A model generated the notes under the pieces. The model was given only the letters and a program-made list of their open reading frames with translations. It made no database searches and was not told the DNA's origin. Positions 31,527 to 42,745 of a stretch of DNA of 64,000 bases are shown piece by piece; within the stretch, counting starts at the first letter, position 1, and each line of letters starts with the position of its first letter. Position numbers and translations under genes: made by a program. Where the stretch lies: assembly GCA_946894095.1 (NCBI GenBank), contig OX335643.1:11271036-11335035 (forward strand), read 5' to 3'. This DNA comes from Incurvaria masculella. Its lineage: Eukaryota; Arthropoda; Insecta; Lepidoptera; Incurvariidae.

Positions 31527-32311
31527 TTAATTTTTTAGAACATTTTTTCGAACAAATAACAAAAGAAACAGTAACTCCCAATGCATTAAATAAAATAATA
31601 AAAGCGTGTTAAAAAATAGTGAATGTCAATATTACAGGTGAAAAATAGAGAAAAAAATAAACATATTTTATGATTAAATAATATAAATATTTGTATTCCA
31701 AGTATTTTCAGGTGTGTAAAGCCTTAGTGCAGTTTGACGCTGACAAAGTGTATCAAGTCAATTTTATCAAATAATTATAATGTAATGTATATTTTCTATG
31801 TTCCATGTCAGACGAGCGACCGCCAAAGCAAAAGTACCGACAATACAGACAAGTTCGATTGATTTCATAAGCATTTTTTCAATAGAATTGCCGAAATAAT
31901 GACCTGCTTCTTTTGCTTTGCAAAACCCCAAAACTGGGACATCTACTACTCGCCTAAATAAGGTTCTCATTTTCAGAAGACCAGTTAGCAGGAAGGTAAA
32001 CATTATTTTTAAAAGTCGTTGACCGTTGACTTATCGATATTCGGTGGTCACACCTCCTAGTAGGTCATTAGGGCTCTGTGGACCACACGAGACACGGCAC
32101 AGTGACTCAGCGGACACATTCAGCCATCGGACTAATGGTCCCGCCACGACTTGCGTCCTGCGCCCAGGACTCTTCGAATGTCATTAATTATAATCCTTAT
32201 CAGGCCCTGCACTGGCTACCAGAGTGTGCGTTTGAAATGGATGCATGTACATCAGTAGATAGGCCAAAGGTTGTTCGGGTTGAAGGAAAACATAAACAGT
32301 CTAAATATGTT
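31527..32311. other. unassigned AT-rich spacer
   Basis: Nothing recognised. Confidence 0.45.
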
Positions 32312-32470
32312 GTCTTGTATTGTATTGTTTATTAATCATCCATAGACAGTACACTGCACTCGGATTTGTCATATTTTAACATTGGCCAGTTCAGCATAAC
32401 AAAGCACAGCAAAGAAGAACGGGAAAGAAACTCCGCAGTTTTTTTTTCAACGTCCACTTAGTCTAAATTT
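32312..32470 (-). mobile_element. possible LINE 3' end
   Basis: TGTATTGTTTATTAATCATC and GCAAAGAAGAACGGGAAAG resemble 3' ends of a lepidopteran LINE; a related TGTTTATTAATCATTCATAG occurs near 49388. Confidence 0.35.
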
Positions 32471-32608
32471 ACAAAAGTGTTTGTCAATTTTTTTAACAAA
32501 AACATAATACTATGAGTTTTGGTGATGATGAAAAATTGTATTAGTAAGAGTGATGGGCACAGCAGAATTTTTGTCACCTTGTGAACCGGTAAAATTAGCT
32601 AAACAATT

Positions 32609-32925
32609 TCAGTTTGGCGGCAACATTTGTATATCAATGAAACTTTGGTTAACTTTACTTATAACTTTATCTTGGTAGTTGAAATGAGGATCTGCGGAGT
32701 CCACCCAACACTTGAGTGTCCTTCTAGAAAAATCGGAACTCATTTTTTCTGCTGCTGTTTGCACAATCAGAACATCAGCATCACCTAGAGATTGTTTCAC
32801 TTCAGAGTTGTTCTGCTTGAGAGCATCGTTCCCCATGTTTGTCAACTGTTTCTTGTTTTTTGAATTTGCTAGGAATCGACCTTGGTTGCAAGTGATACCA
32901 CTGCATTCTCGTAAGAGGTGACTAG
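32609..32925 (-). pseudogene. fragment of an unidentified protein with a DADVLIVQTA motif
   Basis: The minus frame reads CNQGRFLANSKNKKQL, then GDADVLIVQTAAEKMSSD. These short motifs resemble, from memory, a repeated transposon-linked gene family in insects and cnidarians in which a DDADVLI-like motif precedes a catalytic-looking Asp block. The upstream part of the same open frame (to 33382) is only SINE and MITE sequence, so the long frame is a mosaic. Probably a decayed transposon gene. Confidence 0.35.
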
Positions 32926-32967
32926 GAGATTTATCGTTGTTAATTCGGGTCTCTATCCGTCCTAATA

Positions 32968-33118
32968 GGTACAATCGCATTGAATGAACGATGGTCAAAG
33001 CGGCAGTTAAAATTGTCTGTATTTTACATTCACTGCAATGCAGCCGCACAGCATGAGGAAGGTCGTGGCATAGCATGTGATGTGGTGGACAAGCCATCCA
33101 CATCCGATTACATAAAAA
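32968..33118 (+). mobile_element. SINE fragment, diverged
   Basis: CAATCGCATTGAATGAACG, GATGGTCAAAGCGGCA, GAGGAAGGTCGTGGCAT and AGCCATCC.CATCCGATTACATAAAAA in order. Confidence 0.65.
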
Positions 33119-33240
33119 CCCAACCACAAATGTGAAATGTTCTGTTGTTTTGCGAAAAGGCACCCACATCGCAAACACGCCGTTTCGGATATGGCCATCC
33201 GGTGTCTTTTTGCATCGTTGGTCCAGGTTTTCCAACGATG

Positions 33241-33767
33241 ATCCCATCGGGACCAACTCATTCGCGGGCACGATACAAAACCGTGCTATTGCGCTCTGGG
33301 ACCTTCTCTGTTTCAAAGAAAAAGACAGGCTCCGTGATGAGGAGGATGCAACATGGCTACAAAGCAGACAATTAATGCGCATAGTGTTTGATTTTACGAA
33401 TTTTATTGAATTATTACAAAACGACTTATAGCTAAAAATAAGTCACGACCGCTGTAGTAAAAAATGAAACAAACACCAAATTTTTATGAAACAAGCTAGT
33501 TCTGATGACTAAATTTTTTTAAGATGTTTTTATTTTACCGTTGAGTAATCCACCTTCAAAATTATTATGTAAAACGTGCGAAAAATTCGAACTTAGGACC
33601 TTATTACTTAGAAACCAAAAATTCTTTTACAATGCTAGTGGTCATCAGACGTCTAGTTCGATCAAATAAAGCAATTGTGAGTATAATTTTGGATCTCTGA
33701 CAAGATACATGCGCATGATCTTCTTTCCACCTTTGTATGGGGAATTCAGCAGGAAGGCCCACCTTAA
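33241..33767 (-). mobile_element. TTAA MITE, copy 4, old and truncated
   Basis: Reverse-complement relative of the 542-bp MITE with many changes. Right end GGCCCACCTTAA survives; left end is eroded at GGGACCAACTCATTCG. Confidence 0.8.
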
Positions 33768-33851
33768 ATGAGCTAGCTAAAAATGGTATATAAAACCACG
33801 GAGAGTTCCGTGGTTAGTTCTTCTTCTGAATGATTTAATATGACAAATCCG

Positions 33852-34336
33852 ATTTTTTCGAACCTGGCATGGATGGCTCATACCATTCAATTACCGTGAT
33901 GACATTAGCCCAATACACCACAATCCCGAAGTAATTAGATGCCATGCCAGGACCTTCAGCACGGCTACACTGAACTGGGGGGCAACCGGCGAAAGATGTG
34001 AGAAAATATGCGAGGGGATTCGATCAATTCTGAACCAATAAAAAGCGTTTATGTCATACCTCTGCGCTCTTATTGGGTAGAATATTAGGCTTTCACTTCT
34101 CATTAGTGCAGAATTGATCGAATTCCCTCACATATTTTCTCACATCTTACGCCGGTTCAGCCGCTTTAACCATAGTTTCATCCAATACGGTGGTAGCAAC
34201 CCGGGCGGGCTTAACCCTGTCACCTACAGTTTTACATGGGTTCCGAACCAAGGTACAGCACTTATCCAACTCAGTAAGAGAATAAATTGTGCATGAGAGG
34301 GGCGAGGATTTGAACTCAGACCTCTCGCATGAAAGG
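33852..34336 (-). mobile_element. SINE, near full length, tRNA-type head, split by a MITE
   Basis: Tail (CTGGCATGGATGGCTC, ATTAGCCCAATACACC) then body to GAACTGG at 33980; a 174-bp MITE; body resumes CAGCCGCTTTAACC and ends in the reversed tRNA-type head (GCATGAGAGGGGCGAGG, TTTGAACTCAGACC). Confidence 0.75.
33984..34157. mobile_element. 174-bp MITE inserted in a SINE
   Basis: Inverted ends of about 49 bp with three mismatches; both read AACCGGCG.AAGATGTGAG inwards. The SINE sequence is lost or eroded right next to the ends, so the target duplication is not clear. Confidence 0.8.
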
Positions 34337-34929
34337 CAAGTCCAAGTATTGATTATAATATAACGAAGACCATAATGCAAAAGAGTTTATTACTAGTATC
34401 TAAAATGCTTTCTATAATTGTTAAATTGTTTTGACCATTTTGTTTATTTCACTTAAAGCTATAAGTAAAACGTTTTCCTTAACTCCCTTTTCGTTCTTAA
34501 TCCTTTCGGAGGACAACCGAATTCCAAATCTCCACAGCAGACGCACCCGCAACAGGAACCGTTTCCGGGGCGAGGGAGGGGTGCTTTCCGGGAGATAATC
34601 TCCCAGAAGGGATAACGCATCTCCGCAGGGGGTCCGCCGCCGGACAACGGACCGACGGACGCGCGGACGGACAATGGACGCGCCTTGAGACAATTTGTGA
34701 AGAGAATTATTTCTTAAAAAACGGATTCCGCGTGCACGTAATTTATGTTTCCGCCAGGGGTGAAAAGTTTGGATACATTGAATCGGTTTTTTGGGGCATC
34801 GAATGGAATAAACTTTTTTCACTACAGGAAACACTTCGCATTGTAATGGGGGCATTTTTAGCAAGAAAAAGCTAAGTCTATGATATTTTTTAGTATCTAT
34901 GTCATTTATTTGAGGGTTTAGCGGTCAGC
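34337..34929. other. unassigned spacer
   Basis: 34540-34690 is GC-rich with an ACGGACG-like tract; the 147-codon minus frame (34421-34864) lacks any domain. Confidence 0.4.
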
Positions 34930-34985
34930 GAAGAACAGCAGGCCTATTCCTGGAATTCCGTAATCAGTAATCAGGAATCCTGAAA
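34930..34985 (+). repeat. fragment of the 44.7-kb hairpin element
   Basis: CAGCAGGCCTATTCCTGG and CAGTAATCAGGAATCCTG match one arm of 44683-44910. Confidence 0.6.
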
Positions 34986-35600
34986 ATAGCTTTTTTTTAT
35001 ATCGATGGTACTAAGCGAGTTCGTGACTGAACTCACTCGCCGGTGATACCGTTTTACTGATGGTTTTTGTTTGTTGGCAAGCAGTATTCTACTAGAATTC
35101 TAATGACAGTGTGTGTTGTATTAGCCATCCATCCAAAAATAATCACGCAATCTAGTCCGTCCGCCCCTACCGCAGCGTGTCCGGAAAGGGCCAAGGACCT
35201 ACGTCAAAGCTTGTCTCGCCCTAAACGGATTGAGAATGGCAAAAACGTTCGATGAATTCGCGCCGCTGTGACGCTCCCATTATCGAAGGAGGCTTTGTGC
35301 TCTCCAGACTGCGTGTCGCCATTCGGGAGACAAAAATCTCCCGTCTGTATTGATCGGAGTTGGTTTTTCAAGTCTCTTTTATGTGAGATCAAAGCCAGTA
35401 GCCACGTAGTTATTTGGGCAGTAATGAGAGTAGTAAGGCAATGAGTGTATCTGTTCATTTCTAAGAAATGGTTTCTAGTATATTTTTCGTCCAGCGACCA
35501 CTAAGATTTATTTTTATTCTGCCTCGATATTATGAGATACTAAATAAAGCTCGAGATTAAACATTCCCAGAACAATGTTTTTTTAATGTGGAAAGCTCTC
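34986..35600. other. unassigned spacer
   Basis: A scrap at 35095-35140 (ATGACAGTGTGTG.TGTATTAGCCATCCAT) is probably SINE tail; otherwise nothing. Confidence 0.4.
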
Positions 35601-35955
35601 AGTCATAATACCACCTCTACTGGTGATATCTATGATATTAGACACCGCATTCCCGTAGGAATTATGTAGGTACTATGCCAGGATCTCCCTAAAGGGGGAC
35701 TGCCGAGGAGGAGTCGTTGTGTTTCGGCATGGACAAAGGGTTTAGACTGCTAACGTCATTCAACGTACAGAACTCGCCAAAAACTGCTTATTTTCACTGG
35801 TCATATGACATTTCAGACCAGCGGCATCTCCCGTCAATGCTGGAAAACTCGATGGAAAACACGGACAATTTATCATTGCCGCTTTCGACCATCTTTTCAT
35901 CAAATTCCAAGCAAGTCCCTAATCACCTATTCACCAACCCAAGTTCGGGCGAATA
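35601..35955 (-). mobile_element. SINE, diverged, with an unrelated insert
   Basis: Tail and CATTCCCGTAGGAATTA block, then about 140 bp of other sequence (35697-35840), then GATGGAAAACACGGACAATT through CCATCTTTTCATC. Confidence 0.6.
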
Positions 35956-36572
35956 GGGTTTAAAAATGGAACAAAAATAGAAAATAAAAACAGATTTAAA
36001 ATACCAAATTCTCTATATTGAGTATTCCATTAAATTCATAAGCTTTCAAAAATATGTTCAAATTAATATAAAGAAAAACAACATTATAGCTCAGAATGGA
36101 TAGATGCCTAGCCTAGATGACACGATAGTGTTTTGGTCATTGATATTAAATTAGATCATACAAATTGCCTACAAAACACACTTCGCCAGCAAGGAAATAT
36201 ATTTTACTGCGAGTATTTTTTTTTAGACGGAAGCAACGATTGCTGATAATTTTGATAAACTATTGTTTCAAGGATCTAGTGGTCTGCGTTTAGCGAAAGG
36301 TAGCCAGCTCAAGATATCATATAGATAACCCTATTGATTGTTCAAATAATGCATTTTCTTGAGTGCCCATTCGATTATTAAAGATAAACACGTATCGAAA
36401 CATTATATTATGTTATCAATCAATCAGATATCTTAAACGTGGTGGTATTATTGATTTTATGTTACGTCAATATTCAAGCCTTGCAAGCGAAACTGGCAAT
36501 TCTGGAAGCATGTAATGAAGTATGTATGTAGGTACACATTTCGTTTGAAAGCATGTTTTTAAGGTTTCTCGC
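35956..36572. other. unassigned AT-rich spacer
   Basis: Nothing recognised. Confidence 0.45.
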
Positions 36573-36637
36573 ACCTGGACGGCCGGCATGGTTTTCGGAG
36601 CCCCCGAAAACAATCTAAAGCCCATGGGCGTCGTCAG
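36573..36637 (-). repeat. dispersed repeat X copy
   Basis: GGCCGGCATGGTTTTCGG, CCCCCGAAA and AAGCCCATGGGCGTCGTC, reversed relative to 28.9 kb. Confidence 0.6.
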
Positions 36638-37294
36638 TGTTTCTTTACGTGAAGAGTGACATGTCTTTTACCTCATGTAGTATTTTAGATCGTGTAATAA
36701 GTATACCTAAAGAATTATCAGCATCACAATATTTTTTTTTAAACCCATTACTTATTATAATAAAAAGAAGATCAAAATACTCTACGACGGACAGTTGTAG
36801 AGTAAAAACTTATGAATGAAAATTATTTATGAATGAATTTTGGATAACAATTGCAAGGCACTGGCTCTTCCGTTGCTTGGGACATTACCTGATCGGTACC
36901 CCTTTTCGAGGCAGTCGCAAAAGGTCCTAACTCCTGCCAAACTCAACGACTGTTAGACTCTTCGGAGGCGCCCGATGTCGCGCTTACTATACATTTTGTA
37001 CGAACCGTGTGTAAGTAGTGCGAAATCAATTTTCCGCTAGTTTGAAGTTGCATAAAACGACCTTAATCCAAAGCAAACAGGAGGAGCATGAAAGGGCCCT
37101 GCGGCGGCCATATTGGGCAGTGACGCAGCACTGTTCCCAGTATTCGGAGGTGTTAGTCGGGATATATCGAATTTGATGGTCCTTTCAATGGGACAACTCC
37201 CATCAATGAGACTATTATGATCAATAAACTGTCATTTGAGACTCAAACATTGATGTTGAAATGTTCAGTTGTACGTTTATTTTGAACTAACATA
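36638..37294. other. unassigned spacer
   Basis: Nothing recognised. Confidence 0.45.
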
Positions 37295-37683
37295 TTTTTT
37301 TATGCAACCTGACATGGATGGCTAATACCACACAACTACCGTTATGATATTAGCCCAATACACCATATTACCGAAGAAATTAGATGCCATCCCAGGACCT
37401 TCCCTTTATGAGCACGGCTACATTGAACTGGATGGAAAACACGGGCAGTTTTTCATTGCCGCTTCAACCATAGTTTCATCCAATGCGGTGGTACCAACCT
37501 GGGCGGGTTTAACCCTACCACCTAGTAGGGGAAGGGGATCTACAGTTTTACGTGAAAACCGAACCACGGCCAGCCACAACGGTTGAGAATGGTCACCCGT
37601 CCAGAATCAAACCGCGCTCAGAGGTGCTTCACCCAGCTTATCGAATCGCAAGGCGTCGCGCCACTGGGCTACCGAGGCTGACA
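37295..37683 (-). mobile_element. SINE, full length, 5S-type head 2 with tail type B
   Basis: Reads head 2 (CAGCCTCGGTAGCCCAGTGG, GACGGGTGACCATT), the shared body, and the tail GGCTAATATCA with TGGTATTAGCC, a U-G pair in the stem, followed by AGGTTGCATAAAAAAA. It combines a head usually seen with tail A and a tail usually seen with the tRNA-type head. Confidence 0.9.
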
Positions 37684-37854
37684 ATCTATCTTAATACATA
37701 TATGATAGATTTAAATTATTCATTTAAATCTAATAATATTTTTTTTTATTTATTTAATAAATTAATTATCATTAACCAGAAATTATGTACTCCGCGCTTA
37801 CAGTTTTCTCAACTGTTTATTGCATCAAGTTAAATTTGGCACGAATGGTTTTAC

Positions 37855-37945
37855 TATCAGTGGGGGACATATCCAAATGATATTAGCCAAACACAACATG
37901 GGAAACCTATTCACCTATGCCATGCCATGCCCTTCCTTAAGCGAA
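37855..37945 (-). mobile_element. SINE tail fragment
   Basis: ATGATATTAGCC, ACACAACATGGGAA and ATGCCATGCC blocks only. Confidence 0.5.
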
Positions 37946-38282
37946 CTGACTCGCCGCCGCTGTCGATGTGCCACTTGATTGCGAAGAACTTGGTTTTGTC
38001 AAACTTGCACTTGGTTTTGTCAAAATGAACAACCGATGCTCCGATATTGTTGCAACGCCGACAGCAGTTTTGTGAAAGAATGTGGATGCTCATGACTTTT
38101 CAAGTAAGAAAAAGACAAACTTCAGTGTTCGATTTCGTAATGCGTTCTAAAAAGCATGGCTTAGTCACAATTGACCACCATTACGGTTGTGTTAAAGCGC
38201 CTGTAGGACTAAAAGATCATTTTAGTTTGTATACTTCAATATGTTGAGGAAGAAATGGAGCGCTCGTCGCTTAGGTGCAGAG

Positions 38283-38622
38283 CTCCTAGTCCCACTTGTC
38301 ACGCGTTTACAGAACTTCGAAGTTACGTAAAAACATCAAACTTCATACAATTTTTTACTAGATATTCTGTTATTTTACTCCTTCAAGCTGTCAAAGTCAA
38401 AATCGGACTTCTAATTTGTATGAAAACGCGGATTCGGCGTAAACGGCAACGTCGACGAATTTACGGCAACGGTGAGTAAGCTGACAAATCAAACTCGGAC
38501 TAGCACATGTTAGTTCGCTTAACGCCCACTGCGCGCGCTCTTAAATTTCTCCATACATTTGAAAACTTTAGTTGATCAGTTTGCCGTAAACGCCAATTTA
38601 GGTGACAGCAGGGATTAGGGTC
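38283..38622. mobile_element. MITE, CTCCTAGTCCCACTTG family, copy 1
   Basis: 340 bp; inverted ends CTAGTCCCACTTGTCAC and AGGTGACAGCAGGGATTAGG; inside, CTTCAAGCTGTCAAAGTC and AACGTCGACG.ATTTACGGC are shared with copy 2. Confidence 0.7.
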
Positions 38623-39028
38623 TCAGAAGGGGTGCTTGTCAAGTTGTTTTTGTCATTTTAATCATAAGCATTTCGTAGCGTTTAAGCGTTTAGCGTAATA
38701 TGCAGAACATAGCAATTCTTTGCGATTTGGGCCCTGTCAATATAAGATTTCAGAAACACGTCTTAGTTTCACTGGGTATTTATTTTTAACGAAGATTTAA
38801 ATCTTCAAATTTTTAAGAATAAAAAAATAAGCTAAACATTTGCACATAATAAGACGAAATATTCGTAATATGTTATTAAAACATGCACGCGAAAACAGTT
38901 TTAACAAACATGTCAAAAACAGATGAGCATACATTTTTGGGAATCCTGTAATTTCGCTTGAAATGTTTCCAATTCCAAAAATATTAAAGTAGTAGTTTTT
39001 TAGACTCAAACTCACTATCAGTATTTTT
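38623..39028. other. unassigned AT-rich spacer
   Basis: Nothing recognised. Confidence 0.45.
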
Positions 39029-39169
39029 AACCGACTTGAAAAAATTAGAGGATCTCGTTAATTTTTTGTATGAATATTTTGCATTCGTCTGTACTTGTCA
39101 ACCGATTTGAATAATTATTTTTCTCATAAGTTAGGTATATCTCAAATTTTATGAAAGAATATTACTCCT
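39029..39169 (+). repeat. possible dispersed repeat starting TTTTTAACCGACTTGAAAA
   Basis: The start and the later CAACCGATTTGAATAATTAT block match, from memory, a very common lepidopteran repeat. No second copy here. Confidence 0.35.
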
Positions 39170-39305
39170 CTTACGCCCGTTTCTACCACCTCCGGCTACA
39201 GAAATCCCAAAGTTACTTTTCGGTTACACCGTATAAATATGCCATGTAACCGAAAGTTACTCATCGGATTTCAGGTAGCTGGAGGTGGTGAAAATAGGGA
39301 TTAGT
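39170..39305. repeat. hairpin element
   Basis: Arms of about 42 bp (CCACCTCC.GCTAC, GAAATCC, AGTTAC, TTTCGGTTAC) meet around TATAAATATG. Could be a MITE or a small-RNA hairpin. Confidence 0.65.
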
Positions 39306-40079
39306 GATTTGATTCGGTTAAATGTTTTTTAAAACGGTATTCACAACTACATATATTTTCTGTACGTACATTAAGCAATTTTGTAACAAAACTATATTTA
39401 AATGCAAAAATTACACTCTAAAAAATTAACTCCAGAAAGCATAATGAACGCCAACTTTCATTGTGATTCCATAGACAACGCAAGTGGCTTTTGAACGCCG
39501 ACCGTCCGGATACGCGGACTCTACTCAATGGGGCACACAAGTGTTTTACAGCTACGACAATGGCCCAAGGATAAGGGAGTTCTGGCGCAGGCGCAGGTAT
39601 TTCAAGCCATCAATCCGGATGCGAAAGTGTCCATTCTCCGGTTCCCACACTTTTGAGGACTTTCCGCAAGAAGACACCATGAAGGAGAGAAGACAGAAAG
39701 AATGTATGCTCCCGACAAACGCAAGTGTAGACGCGCCTTTCCGTGAAACGCGAGTGATCATGTGGGGAGCATAGAATCAAATACTGGAAATATTTCTGAA
39801 TTATATATCGCAATGGGGTCGTCTAAACTTTTCACCACTTTTATTATAAATATTTGTTTAATATAATATATGTAGAATCAGATTGGAAAACCACATAAAT
39901 GCGGTTAATTTAGGTTGCAGGATTAATTTATTTAAAATTCGCTATTAAATTTATGAAACCACTCCACAGAAACTTAAAATAATACAACATTTTGTGACAT
40001 TAACTGGCAGATATAAATGTGTATTCAACTCCTATAGGCAACTTTTTGAGGCCTAAGTATGTACTTGGAAAGAAAAATT
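39306..40079. other. unassigned spacer
   Basis: A 96-codon plus frame at 39484-39774 has no domain, signal or homolog I recognise. Confidence 0.4.
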
Positions 40080-40242
40080 TTGCCCCAATTGCACGAAGAG
40101 ACGGCTGAGTTAATCAATATTCAAACACGTCACATTTAATGAACCGTATGGAGTTCCTTTTATACTGTCCATACAAAGTGACGTGTTTAATCATACGTTG
40201 ACGTTGATTTCGATTTTTTCTCCTTCCTGCACTGGGCCCTAA
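40080..40242. mobile_element. MITE, CCCC-ATTGCACGAAG family, copy 2
   Basis: Same blocks as 31252-31394 with 20 extra bases in the middle; ends TGCCCCAATTGCACG and TGCACTGGGCCCTAA. Confidence 0.65.
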
Positions 40243-40270
40243 GTCAACAGACGTTAAAACGTTACCAAAG

Positions 40271-40559
40271 CGCCTAGTCCCACTTGTCACCTAAAATGGC
40301 CTTGACGGAAATTCGAATTTACGTAAAAATGTCGAAATGCATACAAGTTTTTACTAGATAATCTGTGGTTTACTTCTTCAAGCTGTCAAAGTCAAACTCG
40401 GACTTCCGATTTGTATGAAAACGCGTAGTCGGCGTAAACAGCAACGTCGACGTATTTACGGCAACGGTGAGTAAGCTGTCAAATCAAACTCGGACTCGCA
40501 AAACGTCAGTCTATCGGTTTGCCGTAAACCCCAATTTAGGGGACAACTGGGACTAGGAG
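40271..40559. mobile_element. MITE, CTCCTAGTCCCACTTG family, copy 2
   Basis: 289 bp; ends CCTAGTCCCACTTGTCACC and GGGGACAACTGGGACTAGG; lacks about 50 bp present in copy 1. Confidence 0.75.
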
Positions 40560-41120
40560 CTACTAAAATCCGATTCTGAAGGCGCGAGCTAAGGAGGGAA
40601 AATCCGATGTAGTTGAATTACTTGGAATGTGTCGACTTAATATTGTATTGTATTGTTATGACTGTTGCTTGTAATGTATTCATTCGTTTCATCCTTTTTT
40701 ACCATTATATCTTTTCCGGATCGTTGCCCTTCCTCCAGCCTTTGTACTTCATGGTAAACTTCAATACAAGAGTTAATGGTTGTTAAAGCATTCCAACACC
40801 TCGGTATTGTCTTCTGGGGGTAGAATAGCTTTACAGACTGTCGGCGATCATTGGACAAAGGACCAGATGTGGGGGTTTATGGTGACAAGAGTAAAGACAA
40901 TACAGAATTGAGAACATGTGTTAAAGCCTAAACATTGTACGAGTTTCTTCAGCAGGTAATCGGGAGGGTACCCATCAAAACGTTTGCTAAGCGAAAAATG
41001 TACATGTTTAAAATGAGCATTCTGTATACGTACGACATGCTGGTTTAATGTACCCTAGAACGAGAGATCAACTTTATCCATTTCTCGCAGTAATTGGTAA
41101 CGTGAAAGCGAAGCGACAGT
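40560..41120. other. unassigned spacer
   Basis: A 73-codon minus frame at 40637-40858 is unsupported; nothing else seen. Confidence 0.45.
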
Positions 41121-41402
41121 GGGCGGGCATGGGCAACGGTTTTCGGCAATCAAGGCTCGCCATTGTTCGAACTCCACGTAAAATTGTTTCTCACTCTAGT
41201 TGAGGTAATCTTTGTCGGACAATTAATGACAGATCATGAAAGAGGCAATTAAAATTGGCCGTGTTTTCAATCTACTTCGAAGTAGACGTGCAAATATATG
41301 GAAAGTATTGGCATGGCACCCAGTTGTTTTGTGATCTGTTAAGCTAATATGATAACAGAAGGTGTGGTATTTAGCCTTTTAGGTCCAGTTCTTAAAAATA
41401 AC
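41121..41402 (+). mobile_element. SINE, diverged
   Basis: TTCGAACTCCACGTAAAATTG, AGAGGCAATTAAAATTGGCC, TATTGGCATGGCACCCAG and the tail to CTTAAAAATA in order. Confidence 0.55.
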
Positions 41403-41477
41403 TTAATAGTGGGATTATTCTCAAGACAAATTTACGAGACATCAACGACAATTGAGACAAACTTCTTTCATGCAATA

Positions 41478-41640
41478 GCCATTGACGGTACCAGCGGGAT
41501 TAATCCTACCACCTTCTAATAAGACCTTGGGATCTAAACCACGGCCAGCTTCAAAGGTCGAACGGTCACCCATCCAGAACTCGCGCCCAGGGTTTGCATC
41601 GCAAAGTCGTCGTGCCACTGGGCTACCAATCTGCAAACAG
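41478..41640 (-). mobile_element. SINE 5S-type head and start of body
   Basis: Minus strand: GGTAGCCCAGTGGCACGACG (A box), GGATGGGTGACCGTT, GGCCGTGGTTTAG, then GGATTAATCC and GGTACC. Confidence 0.7.
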
Positions 41641-42195
41641 CTTTACGTCCATGTTTGGTACGTACTTTAGACGAGGCGAAATTGAAAAACTTTTCATTCA
41701 CAGGACAGTCCGTCCTAAATTCAAATTCACCATTCCGACGGGAACATCCGATCGGAAGTGTACAAAATGTTGACAGAGCTTAGGAATTAGCACAATCGAA
41801 ACACTTACGGCTCACCACAATGTTTGTACAGATTGCGAGTGAAAAAAGTCTCATTGAAAATGTTTGACCACCCAGAGTGGCCGGCGAGTGACCACGTGTG
41901 GAGCTTTATACAGGGAGCAGATGAAATGAACACAAATAAATGTAGAAAAGCGGACAAATATTCAAAATTGTTTTTTTTATAATGCATTTACTTATTTTTT
42001 CCTGTCAATGTGGAATTTCTTGGTTGCACAATAAATTCCAGTTCCACGAAATGTCGCTGACTTCTCGCGTCACGAACTCGTTTGTACATTAGCATTATGT
42101 CATTGGATTGTTTTGTGGTTTTTCGTTGTAGGACAGTTTCATCGAAGTTTTAACGCAATTTGTTAGCTGAAATTCACACAAACTCCGTTTATTTG
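41641..42195. other. unassigned spacer
   Basis: Nothing recognised. Confidence 0.45.
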
Positions 42196-42745
42196 TTAAG
42201 GTGGCCCATCCCGCTCATCTCCCCATACAAAAGGGGAAAGAAGATCACGCCCATATTTCTTGTCAGAGATCCAAAATTTTGCTCAAAATAGCTTTATTTG
42301 ATCGAACTAGATGTCTGATGACCATTGGCATTGTAAAATTGTGTTTGGTTTCTAAGTTATAAGGTCCGAAAGTTCGCATTTTTCGCGCGTTTTACATAAT
42401 AACTTTGGAGGTGGATTACGCAATGATAAAGTAAGAACATCTTAAAAAGATTAGTCATCAGACATAGCTTATTTAATCAAGATTTATAATCTATTTGGGT
42501 TTTGTTCGATTTTTTACTACAGCGGTCGTGGTTTACTTTTAGCTATAAGTCGTTTTGAAATTAAAATTTTCGTAAATCTTACCAAATCATACACTATGCA
42601 CATTGTCTTTTTTGTGGACATGTTGCATCTTCCTCATCACGGAGCTTGTCTTATTCTTTGAAACAGAGAAGGTCCCAGAGCGCAACAACACGGTTTTGTA
42701 CCGTGCCCGCGAATGAGTTAGGGCCGCCGGGTTGGGCCACCTTAA
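42196..42745. mobile_element. TTAA-flanked MITE, copy 3 (542 bp)
   Basis: Element 42200-42741 with ends GGTGGCCCATCCCG and CGGGTTGGGCCACC between TTAA repeats. Same length as copies 1 and 2. Confidence 0.9.

Noticed and set aside
32926..33382. N-terminal half of a 257-codon minus frame
   Set aside because: Composed of the old TTAA MITE and a SINE fragment; only the part below 32925 looks like former protein.
34421..34864. 147-codon minus frame and a 71-codon frame nested with it
   Set aside because: Arg/Pro-rich composition from a GC-rich island; no recognisable domain.
39484..39774. 96-codon plus frame beginning MAFERRPSGYADST
   Set aside because: No domain, no signal peptide, no promoter or poly(A) signal; cannot be supported as a gene.
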